Made by a program: the position numbers and the translations under genes
The notes under the pieces: generated by a model
The model's input: only the letters and a program-made list of their open reading frames with translations
Told to the model about the DNA's origin: nothing
The model's database searches: none
Part shown: positions 50,801 to 61,425 of the stretch, piece after piece
Layout: each line of letters starts with the position of its first letter
How positions within the stretch are numbered: the stretch's first letter is position 1
NCBI RefSeq assembly: GCF_905147045.1
Contig: NC_065918.1
Location: 9,920,001 to 9,984,000 of the forward strand
DNA length: 64,000 bases
Direction of reading: 5' to 3'
DNA from: Nymphalis io
Lineage: Eukaryota > Arthropoda > Insecta > Lepidoptera > Nymphalidae

Positions 50801-51177
50801 TACATACGTGCGAACATATCGCATTATCAAAACATCTCATGCCGATGACTTTTATATGAGATAAAATGCAATATGTACTTGCAACTATATTTTTTAATAG
50901 ACGTTATATTTTTTTTACATAAAATGCGAATGACATTTGACCCATTCCATGGCTATGTTCAATTACAAAAACATATGAAGCTTCATCGTTATTATATAAA
51001 GAAGAACAAACTGTATAGAAAGGTTCTCTAAACGATGTTCAGGCGTTATCATATATTATACAGCAGGCAATCAGCCGCTTCGTGGTCCGCGTGGAGACGG
51101 CGGTAGCAGCCGACAACATACAAGAAACCGACGGACGCATCGACGAGTCACTCACAATGAGAAGAGATACCATTCAG
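29719..51177 (+). CDS. DIP2: Disco-interacting protein 2, first three coding exons (5' partial gene)
   Basis: Large cytoplasmic protein of the adenylate-forming superfamily, linked in insects and mammals to neuronal branching and lipid metabolism. Exons: 29719-29803, 48855-48932 and 51064-51177 (or 51067-51177). All junctions are phase 1. The encoded N-terminus has KLPDEIRDKLAELDLELSEG, then DITQKGYEKKRTRLLAPYV, then RRVTHNEKRYHS. These match the DMAP1-binding domain that opens all DIP2 proteins (human AELELELSEGDITQKGYEKKR). The next exon should begin with a GARxVRQEA-like frame. It was not found before 64000, so the two adenylate-forming domains lie outside the window. Identity rests on recalled family sequence. 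Confidence 0.93.
30757..30812 (-). repeat. Short copy of family B repeat
   Basis: On the minus strand it reads CCTATGAATGTCCCATAGCT then GGGCTAAGGCCACCTCTGCC, matching the start of the repeat at 5638. Confidence 0.7.
32295..32510 (+). mobile_element. Non-LTR retrotransposon ORF2 C-terminus and 3' end
   Basis: An in-frame run WNSLPAHVFIFSYNLGSFKR, then DVKRHLAGRQGGNKPSAEHF and a stop near 32437, is the C-terminal end typical of Jockey/CR1-like reverse transcriptase ORFs. A short 3' UTR (CTACCACTTACCATCAGGCA) and an A-rich tail follow. The rest of the element is absent, as expected for 5'-truncated LINE insertion. Confidence 0.82.
34160..34425 (+). repeat. Family A repeat, diverged copy
   Basis: GTGGGACTTTGTGCAGGCC, AAAGGGTGAGTGAACCAGTG and TTGCCCATTTCGTCGTCCAC follow the same block order as the copy at 24440. 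It ends in an A-rich stretch. Confidence 0.72.
35155..35192. repeat. Short tandem repeat
   Basis: Roughly three units of an ATATATATGAAA-type motif in DIP2 intron 1. Confidence 0.8.
35262..35395 (-). repeat. Family A repeat fragment
   Basis: The plus strand shows AAATGGGCCATCTGATGATA, CACCCATAGACACTGCTG and GCGCCGCCAGCCATGGGAT, the reverse complement of the family A 3' half. Confidence 0.7.
38747..39010. other. Unassigned GC-richer block in DIP2 intron 1
   Basis: Open on both strands for 67-86 codons and less AT-rich than its surroundings. It includes a few TTAGG-like units at about 38934-38949. No domain or splice context was recognised. Possibly a decayed mobile element. Confidence 0.3.
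48855..48932 (+). CDS. DIP2: DIP2 coding exon 2
   Basis: 78 nt between TTTCACAG and GTAAGG, phase 1 in and out. Encodes GDITQKGYEKKRTRLLAPYV then AQHQPQ. GDITQKGYEKKR is nearly invariant in the family. Confidence 0.96.
48933..51063. other. DIP2 intron 2
   Basis: 2.1-kb intron. It contains a GC-rich island with a strong minus-strand donor (49108-49290, listed separately) and another GC-richer patch at about 50590-50720 that I could not assign. Confidence 0.65.
49108..49290 (-). other. Candidate minus-strand non-coding exon or first exon
   Basis: This GC-rich segment ends on the minus strand in CTC|GTAAGTACTGG, a near-consensus donor. Near its start it has CAAGATGGCC (49243-49252), like the DIP2 leader. 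All minus frames contain stops, so any transcript would be untranslated here apart from a 9-codon uORF (MASSFDPRW). It could be an antisense RNA, a distal first exon, or an old repeat. Confidence 0.3.
51064..51177 (+). CDS. DIP2: DIP2 coding exon 3 (tandem acceptor)
   Basis: Phase 1 in and out, donor TTCAG|GTATCT. Encodes a Gly/Arg-rich stretch (GNQPLRGPRGDGGSSRQ) ending RRVTHNEKRYHS, which fits the insect DIP2 sequence before VRQEA. The acceptor is CAGCAG, so use of the second AG (exon start 51067) removes one Ala only. An alternative open frame on the same strand runs through the exon but does not fit the phases. Confidence 0.9.
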
Positions 51178-52142
51178 GTATCTAAGGGAATTAAGATTGG
51201 TAGTTGCCACTTATACACATATTATTACACTTCAAAAAAACAAACATCAGTCATCATTGCTTATCACAAAATCTTCTTTTTTATTGTAATTAGTGGTAAG
51301 TTTAAGAGTTTGCAAATGTTTTTACTTTTGTAATTTTTAATAATTAGCCAAAATAAAATCATTTAAATTACTGCAAGGTTAAATTATAATTCATTCCTAC
51401 GTAAAATTATGCATATATTTTTAATCTATCTGCGAAAAGAACACAAAAAATCTTTCTCGTCACGGGCTAGATTATACTATTTTAATAAGCTGTGAATCGA
51501 ACCTTAGTTGCTACTGTAATAGTTATCTAAAGAACATTATGGCATAGTTCAGATAAATTTGTTCAGTCTTAAGACAAAGCTTAACATAAAACCTAACTAC
51601 TACTATTTCAACTTGAGTTTCCTTTGCTTAGGTAAACTAAGATAATGACACCAACAGAAAACATTAAAAGAGACCTTGAATATGTATCGGCACTAAATTG
51701 TCGCATGTAAATGCGTTCCGCTTTGTAGAGCACGTGAGGTAACGCTTTTTGTCCGATGTCACTGTAATAGCCCCCCAGTTTAAATGACCTGTTAACAATT
51801 TATCTACCCACATAATTATCTGAACTTATTGTACTGCTATATAACGGCGAGTGTAGTGTATATTTTTGGTCCCTAAATCTAATTGTTATTTAAATATAAA
51901 AGTTCTTAAATTGTTTCGATATTTATGTTATTTGTTAATCTGCAATAGTATTATTGAATTCCATTCAGCGTGCGCTGACCCCTTGCAGTCACTTAAATGC
52001 TTTGTTAAATTGAACGAGACCTAGCTGGATTTATCGGTTTTCTTGAACAATGTTATAGCACCTTCAAACAAGTCGAATGGTGAGCCTTTGTTTATCATGC
52101 TTTCAATTTTAATCTGGATCGAGAAATCTTTTTTATTTAGTA

Positions 52143-52470
52143 CTAGCGATTCGCTCGCGTTTTCGTCCGTGTTATAATCGAAAAACCAGTTAGAGGGTTA
52201 ACCCCTCAAAGGCCAGAATATGTTAATTATGTCATATTTTAGCTGCGATAAAGCGCGAAGAGGTAAAAATATTATCAGGCACACAACCTCTCTTATTTAT
52301 GATATAAATGAGATTATTATTATTCTAGTAATTAAAGAAAAATGGATATACTGAACTATTGTAATACATCCTTATATAATATATTAGGTGTAGTATTTCC
52401 GTTTGCTAGGACAACGATATCTTTGGCTTGACTTACACGTAAACATGCTACATATAGTTGCCGTGGGTAA
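52143..52470 (-). mobile_element. Helitron 3' end with C-terminus of the RepHel helicase
   Basis: On the minus strand codons from about 52469 to the stop at 52356 read YPRQLYVACLRVSQAKDIVV, LANGN and a tail ending DVLQ. QLYVACSRV is the last conserved motif of PIF1-type helicases carried by autonomous Helitrons. The 3' sequence then runs to CTAG at 52146-52143, followed by T, after a short GC palindrome (AGCGATTCGCT). Only this end remains, so it is a truncated copy. Confidence 0.82.
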
Positions 52471-53368
52471 AGTAAGTAATAAAAAAATTACATCCCTTCT
52501 AATCTAATGGAACTATAAATAAGAATAAAATTAAATAAAGAATAAAAGTATTATCAAGAAACTGAAATATAGAAACACATAATTAAACAAGCGTTAGTCA
52601 TAAAAATAAAACCCATTGACCAGCAATTAATTTCCTATTAGAAAGTAAATAAGCTTAAAAACGCACAAAATTGGTGTTATGGTCGATTTCTCCAATAAAA
52701 TATAATTGATCTCGACTAATGGTGGAAGACAAATAAACATGGCGCGGTCAACCACATCCATGCTCACGTTACGGGCCTATTCGACTTGTGTTTTTGTGAG
52801 ATGTTTTGTGTGTCAGTAGAACGCACTTGCTGGCATTCATGGACTTAAAACGAAAAAGCACTAATAACAAAACCTAACCTCAATACGCGGCAATTTTTTA
52901 ATTTACCCCACTTACAAATTGTATGACATAATTTTTCTTAATTGCTTATTACAATGTGGTCGTGGTTATTATATTGGAGGTATATGGTTAGCTTGTTAAA
53001 TTGCGTAATATAATCACTTTATTATTTTAACATAAGAGTTTGTTTCCCAATAAATGATTAATTAAAAATCAATAAATATTTAGTTTATTTACGTGTAGGA
53101 TTAATCATATTTGTATGTTTGTATGTGATGTCGCCTTATAACAAATATTGATATACCAACTAACGATGTTTTAATATCTGGCTAACAACAAAATTATACA
53201 TCGGATATTGACAAAAAGCAACTGTTTACGCTGCGCTCCAATACAGTCTTTGTGTTAGAGCGGGACGCAAACAAGTTATCGAGAATACATACAGAAATAC
53301 ATAAGCAATAGTGATATGAAGTGAGTCGAAAACTAATGATATTTTACTCAGGAACTTAATATTATTAC

Positions 53369-53468
53369 CGATCCATCGAGACAGTTTTCCACCAGCGACA
53401 CACCGGTAGCGGTGGGGGTGGCGTCGGCGGGCTTAGGGAGCATGCGGGTTGTGCAAACAGAAACATAG
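53369..53468. other. GC-rich island with coding-like features on either strand
   Basis: Minus strand: ATG at 53443 opens MLPKPADATPTATGVSLVEN and CLDGS, ending in phase 0 at GATCG|GTAATA. Plus strand: an 84-nt segment (53385-53468) between GAGACAG and GTTTGC is open in the DIP2 phase and would add FHQRHTGSGGGGVGGLREHA plus eight more residues. The two cannot both be coding and neither was recognised by homology. Confidence 0.3.
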
Positions 53469-54860
53469 GTTTGCTTTTAAAATGTAGCATATTATAACAG
53501 GCTATTTTTGGAACGTAAATTGTTCACACTGATCTATAAAAATAAATACTATGATAACAATACAGACAGCCTACACAGTTATTTTTAAATTGTTCATTTT
53601 AAAGCAAATTATAAATTTATAAATTGTAAGAATAAATGACTTTCGCTATAAATAAAAACCACAGACTATCTAACAATAATACTGAAGAAGTGTTAGTATA
53701 AAAGTGGAGTTGGTGTATAAAAATAATTTTCCTTTATATTTCTTATTGTTATGAAACGGTAACGACCTGTTAAGGTAAGGTAAGGTCAGCAAGTTTTATA
53801 AACTTATCGTTAATTACAAAACGCTTCCTATTCATAATTAGGGATTTGAGCATAGCGTTTTGTATACATATTTCTTCCTTTACAATATACATCTTTTCAT
53901 TTACATTTTGTTTAAAAGTATTTTTTTTGTGAACGAATATGGAAAAAAGCATCGTTATGGATCACGTTGAATATTCTGGCAGAACTTATATTATCTTATC
54001 ATACTTTATCTCTAACGACCTGTCCCACTATTGCTTGTTTATTTAACAATCTAGTTTTTATCTAACGGTTATTATTATTAAAGTGTCCAGCTGGCGTATT
54101 GTAAATAATTTAATTTATATTTGTCCTAACACAATAATTAAATTTTCTATAAATCTAGATTGCTGTCATTTTTAGACTGAAACTTTACTTTACTGAAAGT
54201 TTTACTTTGTCAATCATAAAATATGTATGTGTTCTTTGTCTCTAGTATAAATTAAAGGTTAAGTGGAAAATATTATTATGAAGGTAATTTCTCTGTTTTT
54301 ATTTAATTAAAGCTGCTTAACAGTTAATCTTGCTCGATAAAGGTACTTTAAGTGCTCTCGAGTCAGATGCTATAAAAAATCACAGCAAATAATTGAAACA
54401 CATCATAATAGCACGCGAAACCACAGTAAATTAGTGCAGCATCTTATAGTAAGCAAAATGTTATCTTTTTAATTATATATTAACTAGTTAAAGATCGTGG
54501 TTTTTCTTTTATGAAATTGTACCTGTGTCATAAAAGATATTAAATAAAGTCTATAAAGTTTATTTTGGACGTAACATCAAGAAAAACACAATTAATTTAT
54601 TTTCTACAAATTTATTTCGTTATAATCATTATATAGTAGATGAAAAGGTATCCTAGATATGTATAATGAACAGACGAGTTGGTTCCTATTGTTTTATTTT
54701 TTATTATTTGAGGTAATATAGTAAGAAGTAACTGAGGTTCATACCTTTCGAAGTGAGACTTAATATGTAAGTTGTATTAGAATGCCAGATGAGACTGCAT
54801 TAATTTTATTGTAAATTCCGTTTATTTAATATCTAAATCCTTTTCGCATTATCTATACTA

Positions 54861-55390
54861 TCTGTACTGATATTATAAGAGGTAAAGTTTGTGAGGTTGT
54901 AAGGGGCAATCTCTGGGTCTACTTAACCGATTTAAAAAAATATTTTACCAGTAGAGAGCCACATCATTTGTGAGTGTCATAGGCTATATATAAACCCGAA
55001 AAATGAAAAGACTTTTTCGTAGTAATGGGATTTGCAAAGTAACTCGGAGAAAAAACGGTCGAAAGAAAACGTTTCTTACGAACACGACCTTAGCAACGAC
55101 AGATATATGATTGAGTTCTAAAGAATAGTTGTAGAGCTTGATTATGCCTACAAAAAAGTCTGCGACAGCATATATCTAACATATTTATAATAGTTTTTTA
55201 TATTAAAAATTTTATTTACCAAGGAAATTTTATTTAGATAAAATTCATTTTTTACAGTTTGTGTTTTGGTTGCATAGTTTAAGAGATAATTTAAAATATC
55301 AAACACGCGAGACAATTTTACTAATGTTCGGCCAATCAATCACAAGTTGAAAATGTTTACCGCCCAACGAAGTGGGCACGGGTCTGCTAG
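54861..55390 (+). mobile_element. Helitron-like element with complete ends
   Basis: Starts TCTGTACTGATATTATAAGA after A (54860) and ends GGTCTGCTAG (55390) before T. A GCCCA/TGGGC hairpin (55362-55377) lies just before the end. It is 530 bp with no coding content recognised, so non-autonomous. Confidence 0.8.
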
Positions 55391-55504
55391 TTAACTAGTC
55401 AATAGTTAGTATTTTATTTTTATAAAGACTTATTTTTGTAAATATTTTTCACCAAATAAACAGTTTTCTCCGTAATTTTAATCACATTCTTATATTTATA
55501 TTTT

Positions 55505-55765
55505 ATTTCGTGGTAGTTACCACACACTCATCACGTATTCTACCGCTAAACAGCAATACTCAATATTGTTTTTTCCGGTTTGAAGGGTGAGTGAGCCAGT
55601 ATAACTACAGGCATAAGGGACATAACAACTTGGTTTCCAAGGTTGGTGGTGTTTTGGCGATGTAAGGAATGGTTAATATTCCTTACATCGCCAATGTCTT
55701 TGGGCGGTTGTGACCACTTAACATCAGTGACCCATTTGCCCTTCCGCCTACCAATACCATAAAAT
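55505..55765 (+). mobile_element. Family A repeat with internal hairpin
   Basis: Contains TTCCGGTTTGAAGGGTGAGT, AAGGTTGGTGGTGTTTTGGC and CCCATTTGCCCTTCCGCCTA. Inside is a perfect 16-bp inverted repeat (55655-55670 with 55678-55693, seven-base loop), retained from the family consensus. Confidence 0.8.
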
Positions 55766-58700
55766 CGTCCTTGTATTGTGACGTATTATTTCTAATATTT
55801 TCCATTTAAATCATATTATTTAACATTATATTATATGCTTTGATATTAAAACAATTTAAAAAGTAAGCTCTCGTAAATTTCATTCATATTGTAAATTTTT
55901 GATCAACAAAGAGTAATTGTTTGCCCTACGTAACTATGTAAATTTATTTCGTGACAAAATAATATTTTTACGTGATTCAGTTAACAGTTACAGGAAAATT
56001 CAACAACGAAACGCGTTCCAAGTCAATATTTATTTTTAAATTTGATTCTTATAGTTGACATCAGATGCCCATCGCATTCATGGTGTCAATAAAATGTTCT
56101 ATTTATTGTTATTAGATTACCAATGTAGTCTCATTGAATCTATCTCATTGAAGCAAGACTTGTCTTATCAAGTGTCTCGTAATCACGTATATACAATTAA
56201 ACACTAGACGCCGTCTTGATAAAACAATTTTATCTCTGAACTGGTTCTTGTAATGTCGTATTAAGTATGCGATTAAAGTTAATTAATTTCATGTTTATTC
56301 TTATTCATTAAAGGCAAATATTTACCTTTATAGAAAATTTCATAAAACAAGACAAAATAAATAAAACCACGCACAACACACCCACACACACACACATATA
56401 TACACTCCAACCTTAAAGTGGCTACTACCAATCTGACGAGTCCCTTTTAGACTTGTATCCGTTTGAAGCACGTAGTTAAACTGGACTCTCTTTTTTATAT
56501 CACTTTTTTGTATTGATTTTGTAGTTAGGCGTTGAATATTTTTTATACTATTTTATATATAGTTATTCTGGCATGACGTTTTGAATGGACTAATGTGTTA
56601 ATGTTTTATTCGATTTTATAGTTTCGGTTCCGGTTTGGCTTCTAGTATATTATTGTGGCATTTTCTAAATGAATGTTTTTGTGTTACAAATTACGCATAC
56701 TTTTCACTAGGCACGATTTTAATAATATTATTTTTCTCCGTCTGTAATGCACTTTTTACCTAAATATAAGTTAGTATTTATTATGGGCTAGAATTTTTAT
56801 CGCATATAATATAGCAAATCGTTAAACTTATTCTGAATGGTTAATTTATAAGAAAGCGGGGTCGGTTGTATTTAAAAATATGAATTTTAAGATTACTTGG
56901 GATGATAATCTAATAAATCTAAAGAAAACTGGTACAGCTATTGAATCTCGATCTATAGATAAATCTATAAAAGAGAAATTTAGTTCAGTCTATTTGTAGT
57001 CGCTCAATGCTTCTTTACGGCGGGCATTTTATAGAAGCATTAAATATAAGTAGTAAAGGGTACACACAGTACTTATAATTTATTCAGCATTCGGTAATAT
57101 TCGCTTTTAGCTACCGCATATGAACATCCTCTTTACAAAAGCACCTTCATAGTTCAACTGCACTACCATCTAGAGTCTAGCATCTGGAGTCATCAATTGT
57201 TGTTGTTGTTGAATATGATGATGAACAATCGTAGTAAAGCTAATTTACGTAAGAAATATTTCTATCTTTACTTATATCTTTATTTATATAGACGGATTCG
57301 ACGAAAATGTAAGTACCTATTTACACAAAGTTAAATTTCTTTGTCGTCTGGATTGGCTTTTAGCCAGAAAACTTGGATGTTTGAATGGATGAAGAAATAA
57401 AATCTTAATATATAGAAATAAATTGTGTGTATATACCACCATAGAAATTATTTTTTAATATTTTAGACTGCTTAATAAAAATAATCTTAAATTTATATAG
57501 CTTTCCTTTTAATATCAGCCATGCTGTCGGACTACGATGTTGGATAGATTTATGTTTGTTACAAAGATTGAGAGCACTGTAGGTACCCTCGAATTGCTCC
57601 CGCGGAAGTTGAATTTTTCAATTAGTTCGGACTTCATTTTATAACCCTTATTTACCCGAGATACAATTTATATCCAATACATGATATATAGTATAATGTC
57701 TTAAATAATCTTCAGCAAAAAATATTTGATGTTCAAATAAAGCACCCTTGATATATATATATATATTATTTATAAATAAAAGTACGAAACTATTATTGAG
57801 TTCAAATTAATAAATATAAAAACCATAAATATAAAACGCAACGTCCCCATTGACTGACCAGCTGTAGATACACGTATCGTTATCTTTGATATTTTATAGA
57901 GACTTTCTATTTGAAAAGGATTTTGCGATATTTTGAATTTAAAGAAGGAGTTAATCAACCGCTCGTCAACTTGATACCAAGACGAATTTATATAGTTTAA
58001 TATTTTTGAAATTAGACCATCGCGTCTTGCTTAAAACGCAGTAATATGTTTTTTTTTTTAACTTTACGTGGGTAAACCCGCGACGTTTATTTTATCAGTG
58101 CTATGAATCCGCAATTGTCTTTATATTCAAGTCAGTAGGTTAAGTTATATATTTCCTGTGATTCAGTCTTTTCAACTTAACAGATCAAAATAAACATAAT
58201 CATGTATATATGTGTAGGTATATATATAAATATATATGTAATAATTTTAGTTGAACGTAGTATCTCTTTGAAGTTAGGCAACGAAAATTATATTTAAATT
58301 AGAATGAATGTTTGTGATTACTGCGGATGTAAATATCCGCAATTTTGTTCAGATTTCCAGGGATGTGTATTTTGTTAAGCATCTGTTGAAATATAAACCA
58401 ACCTTCATTTGAAAATATTTTATTCAATATACAACATATAAGAATATATCATTGATCGATAATAATATTATGCTTTTCACATTTTAACAGGTTTTATTTC
58501 ATCACTTTACTTTCTATGCATTAAAATCTTCGAGTTCTTGTTAAAAGTACCAGTTAATGCGTGGAATTAATACTACAAAAGCAATAGAAAATATATTTGG
58601 AATTTATAATTGTTTGCAAATATCTGCTATTGTTTTTTTTTAATTATAGATGCTATGCATTATACAAATGTATATATTGTTTTCATAGGAAGTTAATCAT

Positions 58701-60624
58701 CTTATAACAATACAATTGTATCTACTATGTTTATTTAAAATTTCCTAAATTATGTTTTAATTAGAGTTAAGGATATAATTCTTTCAAAATAGCGCATATA
58801 ACAATTTCTATAAAAAGTTAAAAGATTTTTTATCTCAATAGTTAAAATATTTTTTAATGTTCGAATATATAATGCCCAATTAGCATTATAATATTTACAA
58901 AAATATTTTCGTCATGGAATATCTTTTGAATCAGGGTGATGTATTTTTTATTGAACGCCCACATCATCGACTATCAATGGCTCTTTTCAGATTACATGCC
59001 AGTGAAATGTCAATGGCTCCACATTTGTACTCGTAATACCCCTAACAAGTAGCCTTTTGAACGGGTATATGTCTTTTTTAACATTTTCTGTTAGAATATA
59101 TTTTGAATTAAAAAGGAATAACTATTTCTAACTATTATGAACTCATAGATTTGTCCGAATTCTAATGTATTCTTTAAATTATAATGTTTATTTTATTATT
59201 AGTATAAAGTGATATCTCAGGCATTATGGGGATTATGTTCAATAGAACGAAACAAAGTAGTTTGAAATAACTAATAATTATATCAATTCAATATTCCTAA
59301 ACCCTAATTTTTAATTATATTTTATTGCATCTCATTTGTCTTAGAAATCCGGAACATATTACTATACCCATCAATATTTCGAGTCTTCTCGACCAAATAT
59401 TAAAATGAAAAGTTATCGAAATTGACTACATTAATACTATTCATTCTTTCTAAATTCGAATGATACCGTATCTATCGCGGTGTAAATCTATTTGTGTCAC
59501 ATTCTAATCTAAATCTGAAAAAGGGAAATCCTTTGAAATATGCCAATGAATAATTTAACGAAACATTTTGACAATATAAAGCGATTAAACATTGAAATGG
59601 AAATCCTTAATAGGCGGTTTGTCGATTGCTATTTGGAACTAGTGAATTGTTTGAATTCGATCATTCTGACATCGGAAACAGTATTGTTTTATATAAACAA
59701 GTAGATATCGAAACGATTTTAGAATAGTCTAGGACATTTATCGGTAATATTTTAAGTTTTTGACTCAAAAAAATTACAATGTTTTTTTTTCTTTCTAATT
59801 ATATCCTCCGGAAAAAATTCAATAACGACTCCCAATCTCAAAGACGCAACGCAGGAGAAATAGTAATACACAAAATATGTGCACAGTCATAGTCCGATAG
59901 GATGAGATACAATTAAGACCAATGGGTGTGTACTTGATTAGCGAGGCCAAGAAGAATAGTAAATTAACCTCGACTTCCTAAAAAATTAAACTTTTTTGCT
60001 CGACTAACACAACGCGGCAGTTTTTTTATGACTTTGTTGAAGGTAAACTTGACAAAACTATTCTATGCCTCTGAGGATACACAATGTAATGTGATAACAC
60101 TATCCACTACCATGCGCGAGATGGCCGCACCTTTGCTTTCATTACATTCTAAGCTTAATCATGTTCTTTTTTTAGTCGTTAGCTTCGCCCATCGTAACTT
60201 CGCCTTGGTGACAAATTGTATACGCAGGCTTTATTAATAATAATAATAAATAATTTATGATTTATTTTAATTACATTTAATACAGGTAATTTAATGTACA
60301 GAAACTAGTTCAAATAAAATATTAATAATTAATGGTAATAAGTGGCGAGATGGTAGTAGCACGTGATTGGTGAAAATTAAGAGAATCCAATCCCTAATTT
60401 GTTTACGTTTATATCATTTAACAGCTTAATTTGTGTATGCTATTTGTATTATGTGCATTGATATGAAATGAATAATGAGCTTGCATTTATAATTTTTATG
60501 GGATAATTATTTATACCGACATTAACGTAGTGAATTTTAATATAACTATTTTTCTGTTTCTTATTTTTTTTATTCAAGGAAAATTTCTATCTAAATGGAC
60601 TAGGGTCTCATTTGCACCTTGTTA

Positions 60625-61235
60625 GTTGCTGCTGGAGTATGGAGCTCCCCAGTACCAGCTTCTTCCATTTGGCCACATTCAACGTAGAGCAGCTCGAATT
60701 GTCGACGATCAAGTTCTTTTCGATAGGCTTAATCCTTTGGATCTGCGTAGAGATGTTGGATTACTTACTTTATACTTCACCATAAAGAGAAAAAAAAATA
60801 CAAAACATGGATACAGCCTATATAAAAGCAGGATCCAATTTTGGCGACCTTTTACGTAGTGATCTCTTCCAGGCAACCAACACTCTGTATCTTTCACGAG
60901 ATATGCCCTGAGGAATTGTTTGGATTAGTCCTGGCTGCTGAATTACACCAGACATCGCGTTAGAATTCTAAATTTCATCCTTATCACCACGATGTGTGAA
61001 AATCCACAACAGTGCGATTTTTAATGCATTGCCAACCACAGAGTGGTTGTGCAAGCTTTCGTCGGCGAATTTTCCGAATGGATATGACATAGAAACCTTC
61101 AAGAAAAGAGCGTTCTCATTTCTTAAAAGACGGCAACGCACCTACAAGCCCTCAGGTGTTGCAGGTGTCCATGGACAGTGGTTGTCACTTTCCATCAGGT
61201 GAGCCTTCTGCTAATTTGCCCCTTCTTACATAAAA
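60625..61235 (+). pseudogene. Non-LTR retrotransposon ORF2 C-terminal relic with 3' end
   Basis: Two broken stretches. The first (60626-60859) has YGAPQYQLLPFGHIQRRAAR and IVDDQVLFDRLNPLDLRRDV. The second (60996-61202) has FPNGYDIETFKKRAFSFLKR, RQRTYKPSGVAGVHGQW. These are the conserved last part of a very common Lepidopteran non-LTR reverse transcriptase ORF. A CATCAGGTGAGCC 3' UTR and A-rich tail follow. The middle is frameshifted. Confidence 0.87.
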
Positions 61236-61238
61236 AAA

Positions 61239-61425
61239 TCCATACTTAAATATAAATTCGAAAGTAACTTTTTCTGTCTGTTACGTTTTCAAAGCTAAAC
61301 CACTGAACCAATTTTGATAAATTTGGTACGAAGCAAGCTTGAACCCCAAGGATGGAAATAGGCTTTTTTTACCTAATAGCCGCTCTCTCCCTATAAAACG
61401 CGGGCGAAGCCGCGGGCAATACTAA
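61239..61425 (+). mobile_element. Non-autonomous Helitron-like element, diverged end
   Basis: Begins TCCATACTTAAATATAAATT directly after the LINE A-tail and ends GCAATACTAA before T. It shares AACCACTGAACCAATTTTGA and the GCGGGCGAAGCCGCGGGC hairpin block with the copy at 16065. The CTAA end still fits the CTRR rule. Confidence 0.75.

Noticed and set aside
51082..51333. Longer open frame through DIP2 exon 3 starting RVETAVAADNIQ
   Set aside because: It is in a different frame from the phase-1 DIP2 junctions, and the DIP2 frame gives the expected THNEKRYHS.
52738..52818. Plus-strand 26-codon frame MARSTTSMLTLRAYS
   Set aside because: Short, no donor at its end, no homologue, and not in DIP2 phase.
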